Notes: a model not told the origin generated them from the letters alone. DNA of 64,000 nt from an uncultured Flavobacteriaceae bacterium (GCA_938017825.1 CALIJE010000062.1:40459-104458), one strand, 5' to 3'. Shown: positions 37,754 to 45,805, numbered from the stretch's first letter. Numbers and translations: made by a program.

Positions 37754-38646
37754 ACAATCGTACTTTAGCCATACTTGCCGCTATTGGGGCCACCACAATT
37801 TACGGTGTTAACCACACTATTGCCAAAGGGGTAATGCCGAACTATGTGCAACCCTTCGGATTTATTATGCTAAGGGTAATCGGGGCCACCTTTTTGTTTT
37901 GGTTGGTTTCTTTTTTCGGTCCGAATGAAAAAATCGACAAAAAAGATTATCGGCGCATTTTACTTTGCGCCATACTGGGTATGGGACTGAACATGCTGGC
38001 TTTTTTTAAAGGACTATCATTGTCTACACCGATCAATAGCGCCGTCTTGATTACCATAACCCCTATAATCGTCCTAATTCTTTCGGCCATTCTGATCAAA
38101 GAAAAAATAAGTCCCAGAAAAATAGTAGGTATTGTTATTGGTCTTGTTGGCGCGCTAGGGTTGATCTTGTTTGGCAATGAAATACGGCAAGATGCACCCA
38201 ACATTCCCTTAGGTAATTTCTACATTTTGCTAAATGCGATCTTCTTTGCGTCATATTTAATCGTAGCCAAAACGCTTGTAGAAAAATACCACCCCTTTAC
38301 GTTTATGAAATGGTTGTTTTCCCTGGGAATACTAATTTGTTTGCCATTTGGTTTTCAAGAATTGACGGAAATTGATTGGACGAATTTACCCTTCGATGCC
38401 ATTTGGAAAATCGCCTTCGTTATCGTTGGGACAACCTTTTGCACCTATCTTTTCAATGTTTTCGCCCTAACACAATTAAAAGCGTCTACAGTAAGCGCAT
38501 TCATTTACCTACAACCTCTAATAGGTATAGCCTATGCAGTAGCAACCGGGCAGGATAGCCTCACAACAGTCAAAATTTTGGCGGCCTGTTTGGTATTGAT
38601 AGGGGTATATTTGGCAAGTAGAAAAGGAAATCGGGAACTTGAGTAG
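37750..38646 (+). CDS. EamA-family (DMT) transporter
   Basis: A 298-residue inner-membrane protein with ten hydrophobic helices and two EamA repeats (about 8-135 and 155-290). This is the drug/metabolite transporter architecture, and the substrate is unknown. The best start is TTG at 37750, which overlaps the TGA of the ArsC-like gene (TTGA) and gives the typical N-terminal NNRTLAILAAIGATTIYGVNH helix. The next in-frame ATG, 27 codons later, would remove the first helix. The overlap implies translational coupling with the upstream gene. Confidence 0.88.
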   Translation: MNNRTLAILAAIGATTIYGVNHTIAKGVMPNYVQPFGFIMLRVIGATFLFWLVSFFGPNEKIDKKDYRRILLCAILGMGLNMLAFFKGLSLSTPINSAVLITITPIIVLILSAILIKEKISPRKIVGIVIGLVGALGLILFGNEIRQDAPNIPLGNFYILLNAIFFASYLIVAKTLVEKYHPFTFMKWLFSLGILICLPFGFQELTEIDWTNLPFDAIWKIAFVIVGTTFCTYLFNVFALTQLKASTVSAFIYLQPLIGIAYAVATGQDSLTTVKILAACLVLIGVYLASRKGNRELE

Positions 38647-38688
38647 AAGCTTATTGAAGACCACTTATGAATAGCGTTTTACAGAGAA

Positions 38689-38979
38689 CTACGCGTTGGT
38701 ATCGAAGAACTTCAAATATGCCGATGGCCTAAATAATATTCGAATCAAAGACGAGCCTTCTGCACTTTCTAATTCTAGTTCCGTTTTCGAAGAATCATTT
38801 AATTGTACTTCAAACAGATTTGAAGAGCACCAATCGATTTTGGCTTGAACAAAATGTTTACCGGCCGGGAGCTCCAATTCTAAAAGCTAACCATTCTTAA
38901 TCGTGGCAGCTAACTTGCCGTTTACTTCAATCCTAATTCTCCTAGCGCGGTTTTCGAATTCGGAAATTCTTCGAATCAA
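38689..38979 (-). pseudogene. small conserved protein interrupted by one in-frame TAG
   Basis: Reading from a TTG at 38979, the frame encodes MIRRISEFENRARRIRIEV then NGKLAATIKNG, hits TAG at 38887-38889, and continues in the same frame as LLELELPAGKHFVQAKIDW and on to a stop at 38689. The two parts together look like one ~96-residue protein of a small family I recall in Bacteroidota, which has the pattern NG-E...LPAGKHxxxAKIDWC. The simplest reading is a GAG-type codon turned to amber, or a sequencing error. A start at 38877 for the second part alone is possible but would lack the first strands. It lies just downstream of the small membrane protein at 38999. Confidence 0.55.
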
Positions 38980-38998
38980 AAGTCTGGACAGACTTCAC

Positions 38999-39166
38999 TT
39001 AGAGTTTGATTTTATAAATGATAGGCCCTATCACGAATATGAAGTAACCTATAAAGAACCCAATGGCATACTCTATCACCTTGATGTTGGTATAGCGATC
39101 AACAAGTATTGCCAGTCCAATAAAAATCAAGACATCGATAATTCTATATTTTATAATCGTTTGCAT
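38999..39166 (-). CDS. small two-helix membrane protein
   Basis: A 55-residue frame from ATG 39166 to TAA 38999. It begins MQTIIKYRIIDVLIFIGLAI and has two hydrophobic helices (about 9-22 and 30-50) separated by a short charged turn (LVDRYTNIK), with basic residues at both ends (KYR, YKIKL). It starts 8 bases after the stop of the DinB gene at 39174 and shares its strand, which supports a real gene in the same transcript. I recognise no family. Confidence 0.55.
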   Translation of the reverse strand: MQTIIKYRIIDVLIFIGLAILVDRYTNIKVIEYAIGFFIGYFIFVIGPIIYKIKL

Positions 39167-39173
39167 AATCTTC

Positions 39174-39803
39174 TTAAAGGGTATTGTTTTTGGAATATCC
39201 AGGTGGCTGTATGCCCTTCATGCGCAAATAGCCTATCGCCTGGGCCCTATGATGAGACGTGTGGCTTTCTCCACGCAAAATAAGGTCCAAATTAGTATGG
39301 CCCGCCAAATACCATGGTTTTTCCTTTTTTAGTCCTTTGGATAAATCGGCATCATTTAACTTTTCCAAACTTGAAATTACAAAATCATATGTATCACTCA
39401 GGTATTTTGATACCAAGGCCTTGTTTTCTTTTGCTTCTCTTTGTTCCAAATTGTCTGGCTGAAAAAGGTTAATCGGGTCTGGCCGTTCAATAAAGAAATC
39501 GGCACCGTTTATCATGGCATAAAAATCCGCATAGGTCTTAGGGTCTACCATTATGCCAATAAAAGAGTTATTGGTAAAACCAATATGCAAAAAGTGTTGT
39601 GCAAAGCTCATTTGCATCGTCGAAGGTCTAAATTCCAAATCGTCTTCGGGCATGGCTTCGAGTACGGCCAAGGTATATTTTTTAGAGTTTTTCCATCTTT
39701 TGATCAAATTGGCCACCAATGGATTGCTATACGTAGGAATCTTTGATGAAATTAATGTCAACGGAGCTAGGCCAACGAAACCTAGAAGTGCCCTTCTGTT
39801 CAT
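39174..39803 (-). CDS. exported DinB-family protein (twin-arginine-like signal)
   Basis: A 209-residue DinB_2 protein. The N-terminus MNRRALLGFVGLAPLTL has consecutive arginines followed by a hydrophobic stretch, resembling a Tat signal. Metal-type histidines occur in FAQHFLHIGF (H70, H73) and in GESHTSHHRAQAIGYLRMKG (about 180-200). The GESHTSHHRAQ motif is typical of the DinB_2 metal site. The substrate is unknown. It heads a short minus-strand run with a 55-residue membrane protein and the interrupted small gene. Confidence 0.8.
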   Translation of the reverse strand: MNRRALLGFVGLAPLTLISSKIPTYSNPLVANLIKRWKNSKKYTLAVLEAMPEDDLEFRPSTMQMSFAQHFLHIGFTNNSFIGIMVDPKTYADFYAMINGADFFIERPDPINLFQPDNLEQREAKENKALVSKYLSDTYDFVISSLEKLNDADLSKGLKKEKPWYLAGHTNLDLILRGESHTSHHRAQAIGYLRMKGIQPPGYSKNNTL

Positions 39804-39943
39804 ATCTGCTTTTTTAGAATTGGATTCTTTATAAATGTATTTAATTAAATGGCTCTCAATAAGGTAATCCTTGTTAATATACTCATAAGATAGTAAGGTG
39901 GTTGACAGGCTGAGTCGTGCCTATAAAGGTTTTGAGCGTGCCA

Positions 39944-40642
39944 TTAAATCCTATCCAAGATAGCCTTACGATATGACTTCCCAATAGGCAGCTTCACATC
40001 ATCTTGTAGCACGATTTGGTTCCCGTCGATTAGTTTCAGCATATCAAAATTTATGGCAAACGATTTATGTATTCGCAAAAAGGAACTGGGCAATTTGGCC
40101 AGAAAATCAGTGAGGGTTTGCGAAGTCAATATCATTTTGTCGGTATAAATTTTTATATAGTTGCCATAGGCCTCTATATACCGAATCGTCTCCAAATCAA
40201 CTTTGATCAATTTCTTATCGCTCTTAATGAACAATGATTTTTCAATGGTACTTTCACTAGAAGTAGCTATGGCCTGCGGACTTGTTTTCTGCTCTACTTT
40301 CAGCACTGCTTGCAGAAAGCGCTCCAATGAAAAAGGCTTTAACAAATAGTCGGTTACTGAAAGTTCAAACCCTTCAACGGCATATTCGGAATACGCCGTA
40401 GTCAAAATAACATTGGGCTTATACTTCATGGTTTTCAACAGGCTCAGACCCGAAAGTTTCGGCATGTTGATATCCAAGAACAAGATATCGACTTTGCGAT
40501 GTTGCAGCACCTCCATAACCTCAAATGCATTCTTGCAAGAGGCCACCAACTTCAGATGTGGTGTATCGGCTATATAGTTTTCAAGTATTTGACGGGCAAT
40601 AGGCTCATCATCGGCAAGGACACATTCCATTGTTTTCATCAC
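39944..40642 (-). CDS. LytTR-family response regulator
   Basis: A 232-residue regulator with a receiver domain (about 5-122; acidic pair D11-D12, phospho-acceptor D57 in LFLDINMP, K102 in LLKPF) and a C-terminal LytTR DNA-binding domain (about 135-232; ETIRYIEAYGNYIKIYT, then FLRIHKSFAIN). LytTR regulators bind short paired repeats upstream of target operons. It is the third gene of a kinase-protease-regulator operon, starting 9 bases after the S41-like gene. The internal ATG four codons in (MECVLADDEP) is an alternative start. Confidence 0.93.
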   Translation of the reverse strand: MMKTMECVLADDEPIARQILENYIADTPHLKLVASCKNAFEVMEVLQHRKVDILFLDINMPKLSGLSLLKTMKYKPNVILTTAYSEYAVEGFELSVTDYLLKPFSLERFLQAVLKVEQKTSPQAIATSSESTIEKSLFIKSDKKLIKVDLETIRYIEAYGNYIKIYTDKMILTSQTLTDFLAKLPSSFLRIHKSFAINFDMLKLIDGNQIVLQDDVKLPIGKSYRKAILDRI

Positions 40643-40651
40643 TTCAAGAAC

Positions 40652-41659
40652 TTATTCGTTCAGCCACCCAATGGCATACTTAATTTGATTATCATCTTTC
40701 ACAGGAACACTGTGTTGAAACTCAATATATTCATCTACTCCTACCCGGCCATCATATCTCTTTTTATTTCTATCAATGAAAACCCCTTGAGAGATTGCTA
40801 AAAAAAGATCCTCACTGATCCTATCAAAACCATTGCCAGTAGTATAGCCTCCGCTTGGTTCGCCTATAAATCGAGTGTTTGGTCGGCCCTTGAAGGTAAT
40901 GGCCGTCATTTCTCCAGAGCTTATCGTATACCTACTCAATAAAACGGCAACTTTCTCTTCTGGGCTTATTTTAGGCAAGCTATCCATTTCACAGACCAAT
41001 CGCCCATAATTATCAAACTGAGAATCGGTAATCGTATAAGGATATATTTCGTTGTGAGTGGTTATACTTCCTCCAATAAAGCCTTCACCAATTAAAGGCG
41101 CCAAACCAGCTATCATCGGTTCCATATTACCCCCACCATTAAATCTTAGGTCAACAATCCATTTTTCAACTCCCCCAGCCTTTAGCTCAACTAGGCCATT
41201 TCGAATGAAATCGGCTTGTGTTTTTACATCTCCAGCACCAATCCCTACAACCTTTAAATAGCCAATATCATTATCTAAAAGCTTATAGGAAAATTTTGCG
41301 GTAACATCATTGATGACCGTATTTAGAAAGTTGCCATCTATTTTAGCACCACCATCGTCTTTGATTTCACCAGTATAATACACCAAAATGCTATAGTCTT
41401 TCGCATAGCGAACGGTTGCATGCTTATCCCCGAGACTATTTATCAAATATTGCAAACCCTCTTTCATTTCTTCTGCACCCTTTTTGTCTTTGGTCAGTTC
41501 TATGAATTTCGCATTTACACTTTTCCAATCTACTTTCTTGGTGTAAAGTGAAGTTTCCTTAGCTTTCAAAACAATAGGATGAAAGGCTTCGGTTAGTTGC
41601 TGGCTTTTACAAGATTGTACCAAAAAAGCCAATAGAATGAATAGACCAATGTTTTTCAT
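40652..41659 (-). CDS. S41-type peptidase-like lipoprotein
   Basis: A 335-residue predicted lipoprotein (lipobox VQSC, C17). The C-terminal half (about 130-325) is a tail-specific-protease fold: IGYLKVVGIG, then WIVDLRFNGGGNMEPM, then the nucleophile region SRYTISSGEMTA, where S247 aligns with the serine of the canonical TxSxxE motif, and FIGEPSGGYTTGN. There is no PDZ domain. It probably acts in the periplasm on peptides or proteins. It is encoded directly between the sensor kinase (3-base gap) and the response regulator (9-base gap), which is an unusual place for a protease and suggests a role in signal processing. Confidence 0.82.
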   Translation of the reverse strand: MKNIGLFILLAFLVQSCKSQQLTEAFHPIVLKAKETSLYTKKVDWKSVNAKFIELTKDKKGAEEMKEGLQYLINSLGDKHATVRYAKDYSILVYYTGEIKDDGGAKIDGNFLNTVINDVTAKFSYKLLDNDIGYLKVVGIGAGDVKTQADFIRNGLVELKAGGVEKWIVDLRFNGGGNMEPMIAGLAPLIGEGFIGGSITTHNEIYPYTITDSQFDNYGRLVCEMDSLPKISPEEKVAVLLSRYTISSGEMTAITFKGRPNTRFIGEPSGGYTTGNGFDRISEDLFLAISQGVFIDRNKKRYDGRVGVDEYIEFQHSVPVKDDNQIKYAIGWLNE

Positions 41660-41662
41660 GTT

Positions 41663-42637
41663 TTACAGTTTTATCGTTAGTACTACTTTATACTCGTTGT
41701 CTTTTGATTCAATCGCCAAACGATGCCGTTCAGGATATAAAATGGACAATCTTTTTTGAGCGTTTTGGAGGCCAATTCCACTTTTCCCTGTTTCCAATGA
41801 GGCCTCAGTGGTTTGTTTATCAATTGAATTGTCGCAACTAAATATAAGCGAATCCCTATCAATCGTTACAGCTACTGAAACCGCACTTTTTAGACCCTGG
41901 GCATTCCCCATATGCTTAAAAGCGTTTTCAACGAATACGATCAATAACATCGGGGCGATTCGTTTGCCGGAAATAACTCCCGATCTGGTATAGGCAATCT
42001 CGGTTTGATCCTCTAACCTAATTTTTTCCAAAGACATATAATCCTCCAAATATTGCAGTTCCTTCTCTAAGGAAACATAGGTTTCCTTGGTATCGTATAG
42101 ACTATATCTAAGAAGGTTAGACAGTTTTAGCATTAATTCTGGAAGCTTATCAGATTTTAGTACCGAAAGGCCATAAAGGTTATTTAAAGTATTGAAGAGA
42201 AAGTGAGGATTCAATTGTGCTTTCAGTAACTTCAGTTGGGCATTCTTTTCCTCTTGGCGACGTACAAAACTATCGCGTGATATTCTTATAGCGCTACCAA
42301 AGGTCAAGGCGAGTATGAGAATACCGAAGAAATTCAGAAACATTGTCCATTTGAAATCTTGTACTAAGGTTTGCACAAGAAAAAAAACGGCGACCCCAGT
42401 AAAAATTAGGGCGTTCAACAAAAAAAGCGCCAAAAAACGCGGGAGGTTTTTATTGAAAAATGGAAGGATAAATATGTTATTGACATAAACTGCAGGGGCC
42501 AACAATCCTATGATGGCAATCGCCGAAACAACTTTGTTGTCGGCCTGAACAGCCCCTAGCAAGATCAGAAAGAGGCAAAACCAAATAAATAGGTTTTGTA
42601 CTACCTTATTATCTATCCAAGTATCCAATTTTGACAT
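41663..42637 (-). CDS. LytS-like sensor histidine kinase
   Basis: A 324-residue kinase with four predicted membrane helices (about 15-33, 37-58, 68-92 and 98-118), a His_kinase domain with phospho-acceptor H145 in QLNPHFLFNTLNNLYGLS, and a short C-terminal ATPase domain (LLIVFVENAFKHMGNA N-box near residue 225; GIGLQNAQKRLSILYP). It is a 4-TM sensor without a periplasmic domain, so it may sense membrane-level cues such as cationic peptides. It is the first gene of the operon and is divergent from the secreted-protein/ABC operon at 42853, which may be its regulatory target. Confidence 0.93.
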   Translation of the reverse strand: MSKLDTWIDNKVVQNLFIWFCLFLILLGAVQADNKVVSAIAIIGLLAPAVYVNNIFILPFFNKNLPRFLALFLLNALIFTGVAVFFLVQTLVQDFKWTMFLNFFGILILALTFGSAIRISRDSFVRRQEEKNAQLKLLKAQLNPHFLFNTLNNLYGLSVLKSDKLPELMLKLSNLLRYSLYDTKETYVSLEKELQYLEDYMSLEKIRLEDQTEIAYTRSGVISGKRIAPMLLIVFVENAFKHMGNAQGLKSAVSVAVTIDRDSLIFSCDNSIDKQTTEASLETGKSGIGLQNAQKRLSILYPERHRLAIESKDNEYKVVLTIKL

Positions 42638-42852
42638 TATCTAGCGTATGAAGTTCCTTCAAATGTATCTTTTCTTCACTAAATCTCCATGTTTTAATGA
42701 TGAAGCAACCTCATTCTAGTCTCAAGGGGTGGTTTTAGATGATTTCCGTCGAATTGCAAGGTCGTCATGTTTTCCAATACACTCATCATTCTTTTTTTCA
42801 TACGGCAGCTACTTACTGCACTTTTGGGGTAATAATCATAAAACAAACAGTC

Positions 42853-43266
42853 ATGAAAAATGTAATTCCATTTACAACAGTACTTTTTTTAATCGTTCAA
42901 TCATTTGTATACGGCCAATTGGAAAATGCGGATACAAGTTCCAACAAACAAGATGTCGTTTTAGAAAAACAAATCCAGGATTCCGAAATCGACACAGCGA
43001 GGCTCAACGACTTCGTGGGCACCTATTTCTTGGCGGAGGCAGAATTTAATTTAGAAATCCTAAAAGAAGATGACGGGATGTTTATCGTTAGTCCCTTCTC
43101 CAAAGATATCTTGATCCTAAAAAATGAAACCACCCTTCACGAACTTACAAGAGGTGTTGATCTAGAACTTATTGAAGGGGATAAAGACGCCCTAAAATTC
43201 ACTCAAAATGGATATGAAACAATTATAAGGAGGGTGAATTCCACAAAAGTAAAAAAGGTAAAATGA
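42853..43266 (+). CDS. secreted protein of unknown function, ABC operon leader gene
   Basis: A 137-residue protein from ATG 42853, with a signal peptide (MKNVIPFTTVLFLIVQSFVYG) and a beta-rich C-terminal region (FVGTYFLAEAEFNLEILKED, then LTRGVDLELIEGDKDALKFT) resembling the DUF3471-like tails found on serine-hydrolase proteins. The open frame extends upstream to 42739, but that part is not signal-like. Its TGA overlaps the ATG of the ABC ATPase gene (ATGA at 43263-43266), so it is translationally coupled to the transporter. An export substrate or accessory protein is possible, but this is unproven. Confidence 0.72.
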   Translation: MKNVIPFTTVLFLIVQSFVYGQLENADTSSNKQDVVLEKQIQDSEIDTARLNDFVGTYFLAEAEFNLEILKEDDGMFIVSPFSKDILILKNETTLHELTRGVDLELIEGDKDALKFTQNGYETIIRRVNSTKVKKVK

Positions 43267-44126
43267 GATTAGATATACAACAAGTTTCGAAGCGTTATGC
43301 TAAAAACACCTATGGCCTAAAGGATTTTTCAATAACCATTGAAAATGGCATTCTCGGTTTGCTGGGACCCAACGGAGCTGGTAAATCTACCTTGCTGAAG
43401 ATGTTAGCAACCGTTAGCAAGCCGACCGAAGGCATTATTCTTTTAAACAAAAACAATATTGAAAAAGACCCCAACTACATGCGCAAGCAATTGGGGTTTC
43501 TTCCTCAAGATTTTGGGGTATATCCGAACCTCAACGCTATTGAGTTTCTAGAATATATGGCAGCTATGAAAGGTATTGGCGGCAAGACACTGCGACGAAG
43601 AATCAATGATTTGCTCGAAGGTCTTAACCTAACACATGTCGCGAAACGTCCAATCGGCACGTATTCTGGCGGCATGAAACAACGAGTGGGCATCGCACAA
43701 GCATTGCTGAACGATCCTAAGATCATCATTTTTGACGAGCCTACCGTTGGCCTAGATCCTGAAGAGCGTCTTCGCTTTAGAAATCTTATTTCAGATTTGG
43801 CAAATCATTGTATCGTGATTCTGTCGTCGCATATCGTATCGGATATCGACACTGTAGCCGATGAAGTTGCCATCATGAAAAGTGGACGTCTGATAACACA
43901 GGGCAATCAAAAATCGATTGTAGAACTTGTTAAGGACAAGGTCTTTGAGATTACCTTGGAACGAGATCAGTTGAATGACTTCAAAATGTCTCATATTGTC
44001 GTAAGCACTATGCGGAAAGAAGGAAATCTAGTAACGCGTTTCATAGCTGATTCACCTATCGAAACTGCTACGGTACAAGAAGCGAATTTAGAAGATGCCT
44101 ATCTCTATTTAATCAAAACCAACTAG
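43263..44126 (+). CDS. ABC transporter ATP-binding protein
   Basis: A 287-residue single-domain ABC ATPase of the drug/bacteriocin-export type. Walker A GPNGAGKST (35-43), Q-loop near LPQDFGVYPNL, signature YSGGMKQRVG (about 138-147), Walker B IIIFDEPTVGLD (about 158-169) and H-loop SSHIVSD are all present, so it should be active. It partners with the 515-residue permease that starts 1 base downstream. The operon is divergent from the LytS/S41/LytR operon. That layout often links peptide-sensing two-component systems with export or resistance transporters. Confidence 0.95.
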   Translation: MRLDIQQVSKRYAKNTYGLKDFSITIENGILGLLGPNGAGKSTLLKMLATVSKPTEGIILLNKNNIEKDPNYMRKQLGFLPQDFGVYPNLNAIEFLEYMAAMKGIGGKTLRRRINDLLEGLNLTHVAKRPIGTYSGGMKQRVGIAQALLNDPKIIIFDEPTVGLDPEERLRFRNLISDLANHCIVILSSHIVSDIDTVADEVAIMKSGRLITQGNQKSIVELVKDKVFEITLERDQLNDFKMSHIVVSTMRKEGNLVTRFIADSPIETATVQEANLEDAYLYLIKTN

Positions 44127-44127
44127 T

Positions 44128-45675
44128 ATGAAACGCTTTCTCAGCATGATAAAATATGACTATCTACAGCGAACCAGAAGTTATACTTTCTTAATTACCC
44201 TATGTGCTAGTATGGCCATCGCATATACTTTTGTTCCGGAGCCCAATGCCAATTACTCGACCCTAAGAATAGCGGATTATGTTGGGTACTACAATGCTGC
44301 TTGGTTCGGTTATGTTACCGCCATTATGAGCAGCATATTTTTATCATTGGTTGGTTTTTATCTTATCAATAGTGGAATAAAAAGAGATTCCGAAACCAAA
44401 ATCGGACAAGTGATAGCGGCCACTTCCGTTTCTAATTTCAAATACCTTCTTTATAAAACCGTGAGCAATTTTCTGGTACTGGTAACCATTGTTTTCCTCA
44501 TATTTTTGATGAGCATTGTGCTTTTTTTTCTGTACAATGATGGTTATCCATTTGAACTACTTCAGTTCTTGAAGCCGTATTTGCTAATCACAATTCCTGC
44601 ATTGTTCCTTGTTGCGGTTTTGGCCGTGGCTTTTGAGGTATTCTTTGGAACGTATTCAGTGGTTCAAAACATAGGTTTCTTCTTTTTGTTCTCGATTTTG
44701 CTGGTGTATTCACCACAAACGGATCGGCAATTGTCTTATGATATATTTGGAAGCAAAATCGTAACCAATCACATGGAAAATGAAGTGCAGAAAATTCTGC
44801 AAACCGATCAGAAGCCCGGCCTTAACATTGGCTTCGTTTTGGGGAATGTGAATCGAAACAAGAAATTCGAATTTAACGGACTTGAATTCCCTACTTCATT
44901 CATTATTAGTAGACTAGTTTGGATACTACTGGGCTTAGCCCTAGTAACTTTGATTTCTCCTTTATTTCATCGATTTACTAAAAAAGTACAGAGACAAAAG
45001 AAAAAACAGTCCGTTGTTGCGAACGATCAGAGGCTTGCGCGGGAAATTAATATCTTAAAACTCCCACTCCCTGAAGTTGACTATGGTATTTTGCCCTTGC
45101 TAAAATCAGAGCTCTTATTGCTATTTCGCAAAGGGAAGAAGTGGTTGTGGATAGTGAACATTATAGGAATGGCCTTTCTAGTAGCCTTGCCGTATAAGAT
45201 TTCCCATCAAATCGTATTGCCCATAGTATGGTTCTTACAAGTCGGTAGAATCTCGGAAATCACCACCAAAGAAGTCTCGAACAATGTGCACTATTTTGCA
45301 CGTACCTCATATCTGCCTATTAACCGTCTTTTGCTATCCCAAGCTCTTTCGGGAATTCTTTTACTGCAATTATTGGCAATGCCCCTTATTGTTCGCTTAG
45401 CAATTTTAGGCGAAACAAAAGCCGCGTTCTCCATTGTTTTGGGAGGACTGCTCATTGTATTATTTGCAGCCGTTTCAGGAATGTTGAGCAAGGGGAAAAA
45501 ACTCTTTGAGGTCCTTTTTTTTATGATAACCTATGCCAATATCAATAGTATTCCTGCACTAGATTATTTTGGGGCGTTCGAACATCATCCGAATTATATA
45601 TTACAATTGGGTTCGATCTCTTTGATTGTGTTATTGACCGGCATACTTTTTAAGAAATACCAGTTAAGAGAATAG
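44128..45675 (+). CDS. ABC transporter permease (ABC-2 type)
   Basis: A 515-residue multi-pass membrane protein with roughly twelve hydrophobic helices arranged as two halves (about 18-270 and 345-512) separated by a basic loop (TKKVQRQKKKQSVV, about 290-303). It is the membrane partner of the ATPase immediately upstream. The two-half organisation suggests a full transmembrane domain set in one chain. The substrate is unknown. It is the last gene of the operon, and the next 168 bases carry large palindromes rather than a standard terminator. Confidence 0.88.
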   Translation: MKRFLSMIKYDYLQRTRSYTFLITLCASMAIAYTFVPEPNANYSTLRIADYVGYYNAAWFGYVTAIMSSIFLSLVGFYLINSGIKRDSETKIGQVIAATSVSNFKYLLYKTVSNFLVLVTIVFLIFLMSIVLFFLYNDGYPFELLQFLKPYLLITIPALFLVAVLAVAFEVFFGTYSVVQNIGFFFLFSILLVYSPQTDRQLSYDIFGSKIVTNHMENEVQKILQTDQKPGLNIGFVLGNVNRNKKFEFNGLEFPTSFIISRLVWILLGLALVTLISPLFHRFTKKVQRQKKKQSVVANDQRLAREINILKLPLPEVDYGILPLLKSELLLLFRKGKKWLWIVNIIGMAFLVALPYKISHQIVLPIVWFLQVGRISEITTKEVSNNVHYFARTSYLPINRLLLSQALSGILLLQLLAMPLIVRLAILGETKAAFSIVLGGLLIVLFAAVSGMLSKGKKLFEVLFFMITYANINSIPALDYFGAFEHHPNYILQLGSISLIVLLTGILFKKYQLRE

Positions 45676-45731
45676 AGATCAACTGCCAATGAAGGTCCTT
45701 TTTTTTGATGCGTACAGTTAGGGTAATTAGG

Positions 45732-45773
45732 GCAATTTCAATTTATTATGCGTGCATAATAAATTGAAATTGC
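45732..45773. promoter_or_regulatory. 42-bp inverted repeat, likely operator for the nitronate monooxygenase gene
   Basis: Two perfectly complementary 20-base arms (45732-45751 and 45754-45773) are separated by GT. The arms are AT-rich with GC ends and contain the core CAATTTATTATGC. The repeat directly abuts a TAnnTTTG element at 45775-45782. There is no T-tract, so it is a poor terminator. A dimeric or tetrameric regulator site, or a recombination/replication palindrome, fits better. Confidence 0.7.
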
Positions 45774-45774
45774 G

Positions 45775-45782
45775 TAGTTTTG
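45775..45782 (+). promoter_or_regulatory. Bacteroidetes -7 element (TAGTTTTG)
   Basis: TAGTTTTG matches the Bacteroidota -7 consensus TAnnTTTG. It is 62 bases before the ATG at 45844 and just downstream of the large inverted repeat. A convincing -33 TTTG is not visible, perhaps because the repeat occupies that space. Confidence 0.5.
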
Positions 45783-45785
45783 AAG

Positions 45786-45805
45786 TCAGGCAAAATTTTG
45801 CCTGA
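45786..45805. promoter_or_regulatory. 20-bp perfect palindrome near the predicted transcription start
   Basis: TCAGGCAAAATTTTGCCTGA is fully self-complementary (arms 45786-45795 and 45796-45805). It lies about 4 bases after the -7 element, so it covers the expected transcription start. It resembles a classical repressor operator. Confidence 0.65.

Noticed and set aside
38903..39283. 126-codon plus-strand frame
   Set aside because: It lies antisense to the DinB 3' end and the 55-residue membrane protein, is low in known motifs, and its composition follows the minus-strand genes.
42739..42852. N-terminal extension of the secreted 137-residue protein
   Set aside because: The extension is not signal-like. 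The start at 42853 gives a clean signal peptide.
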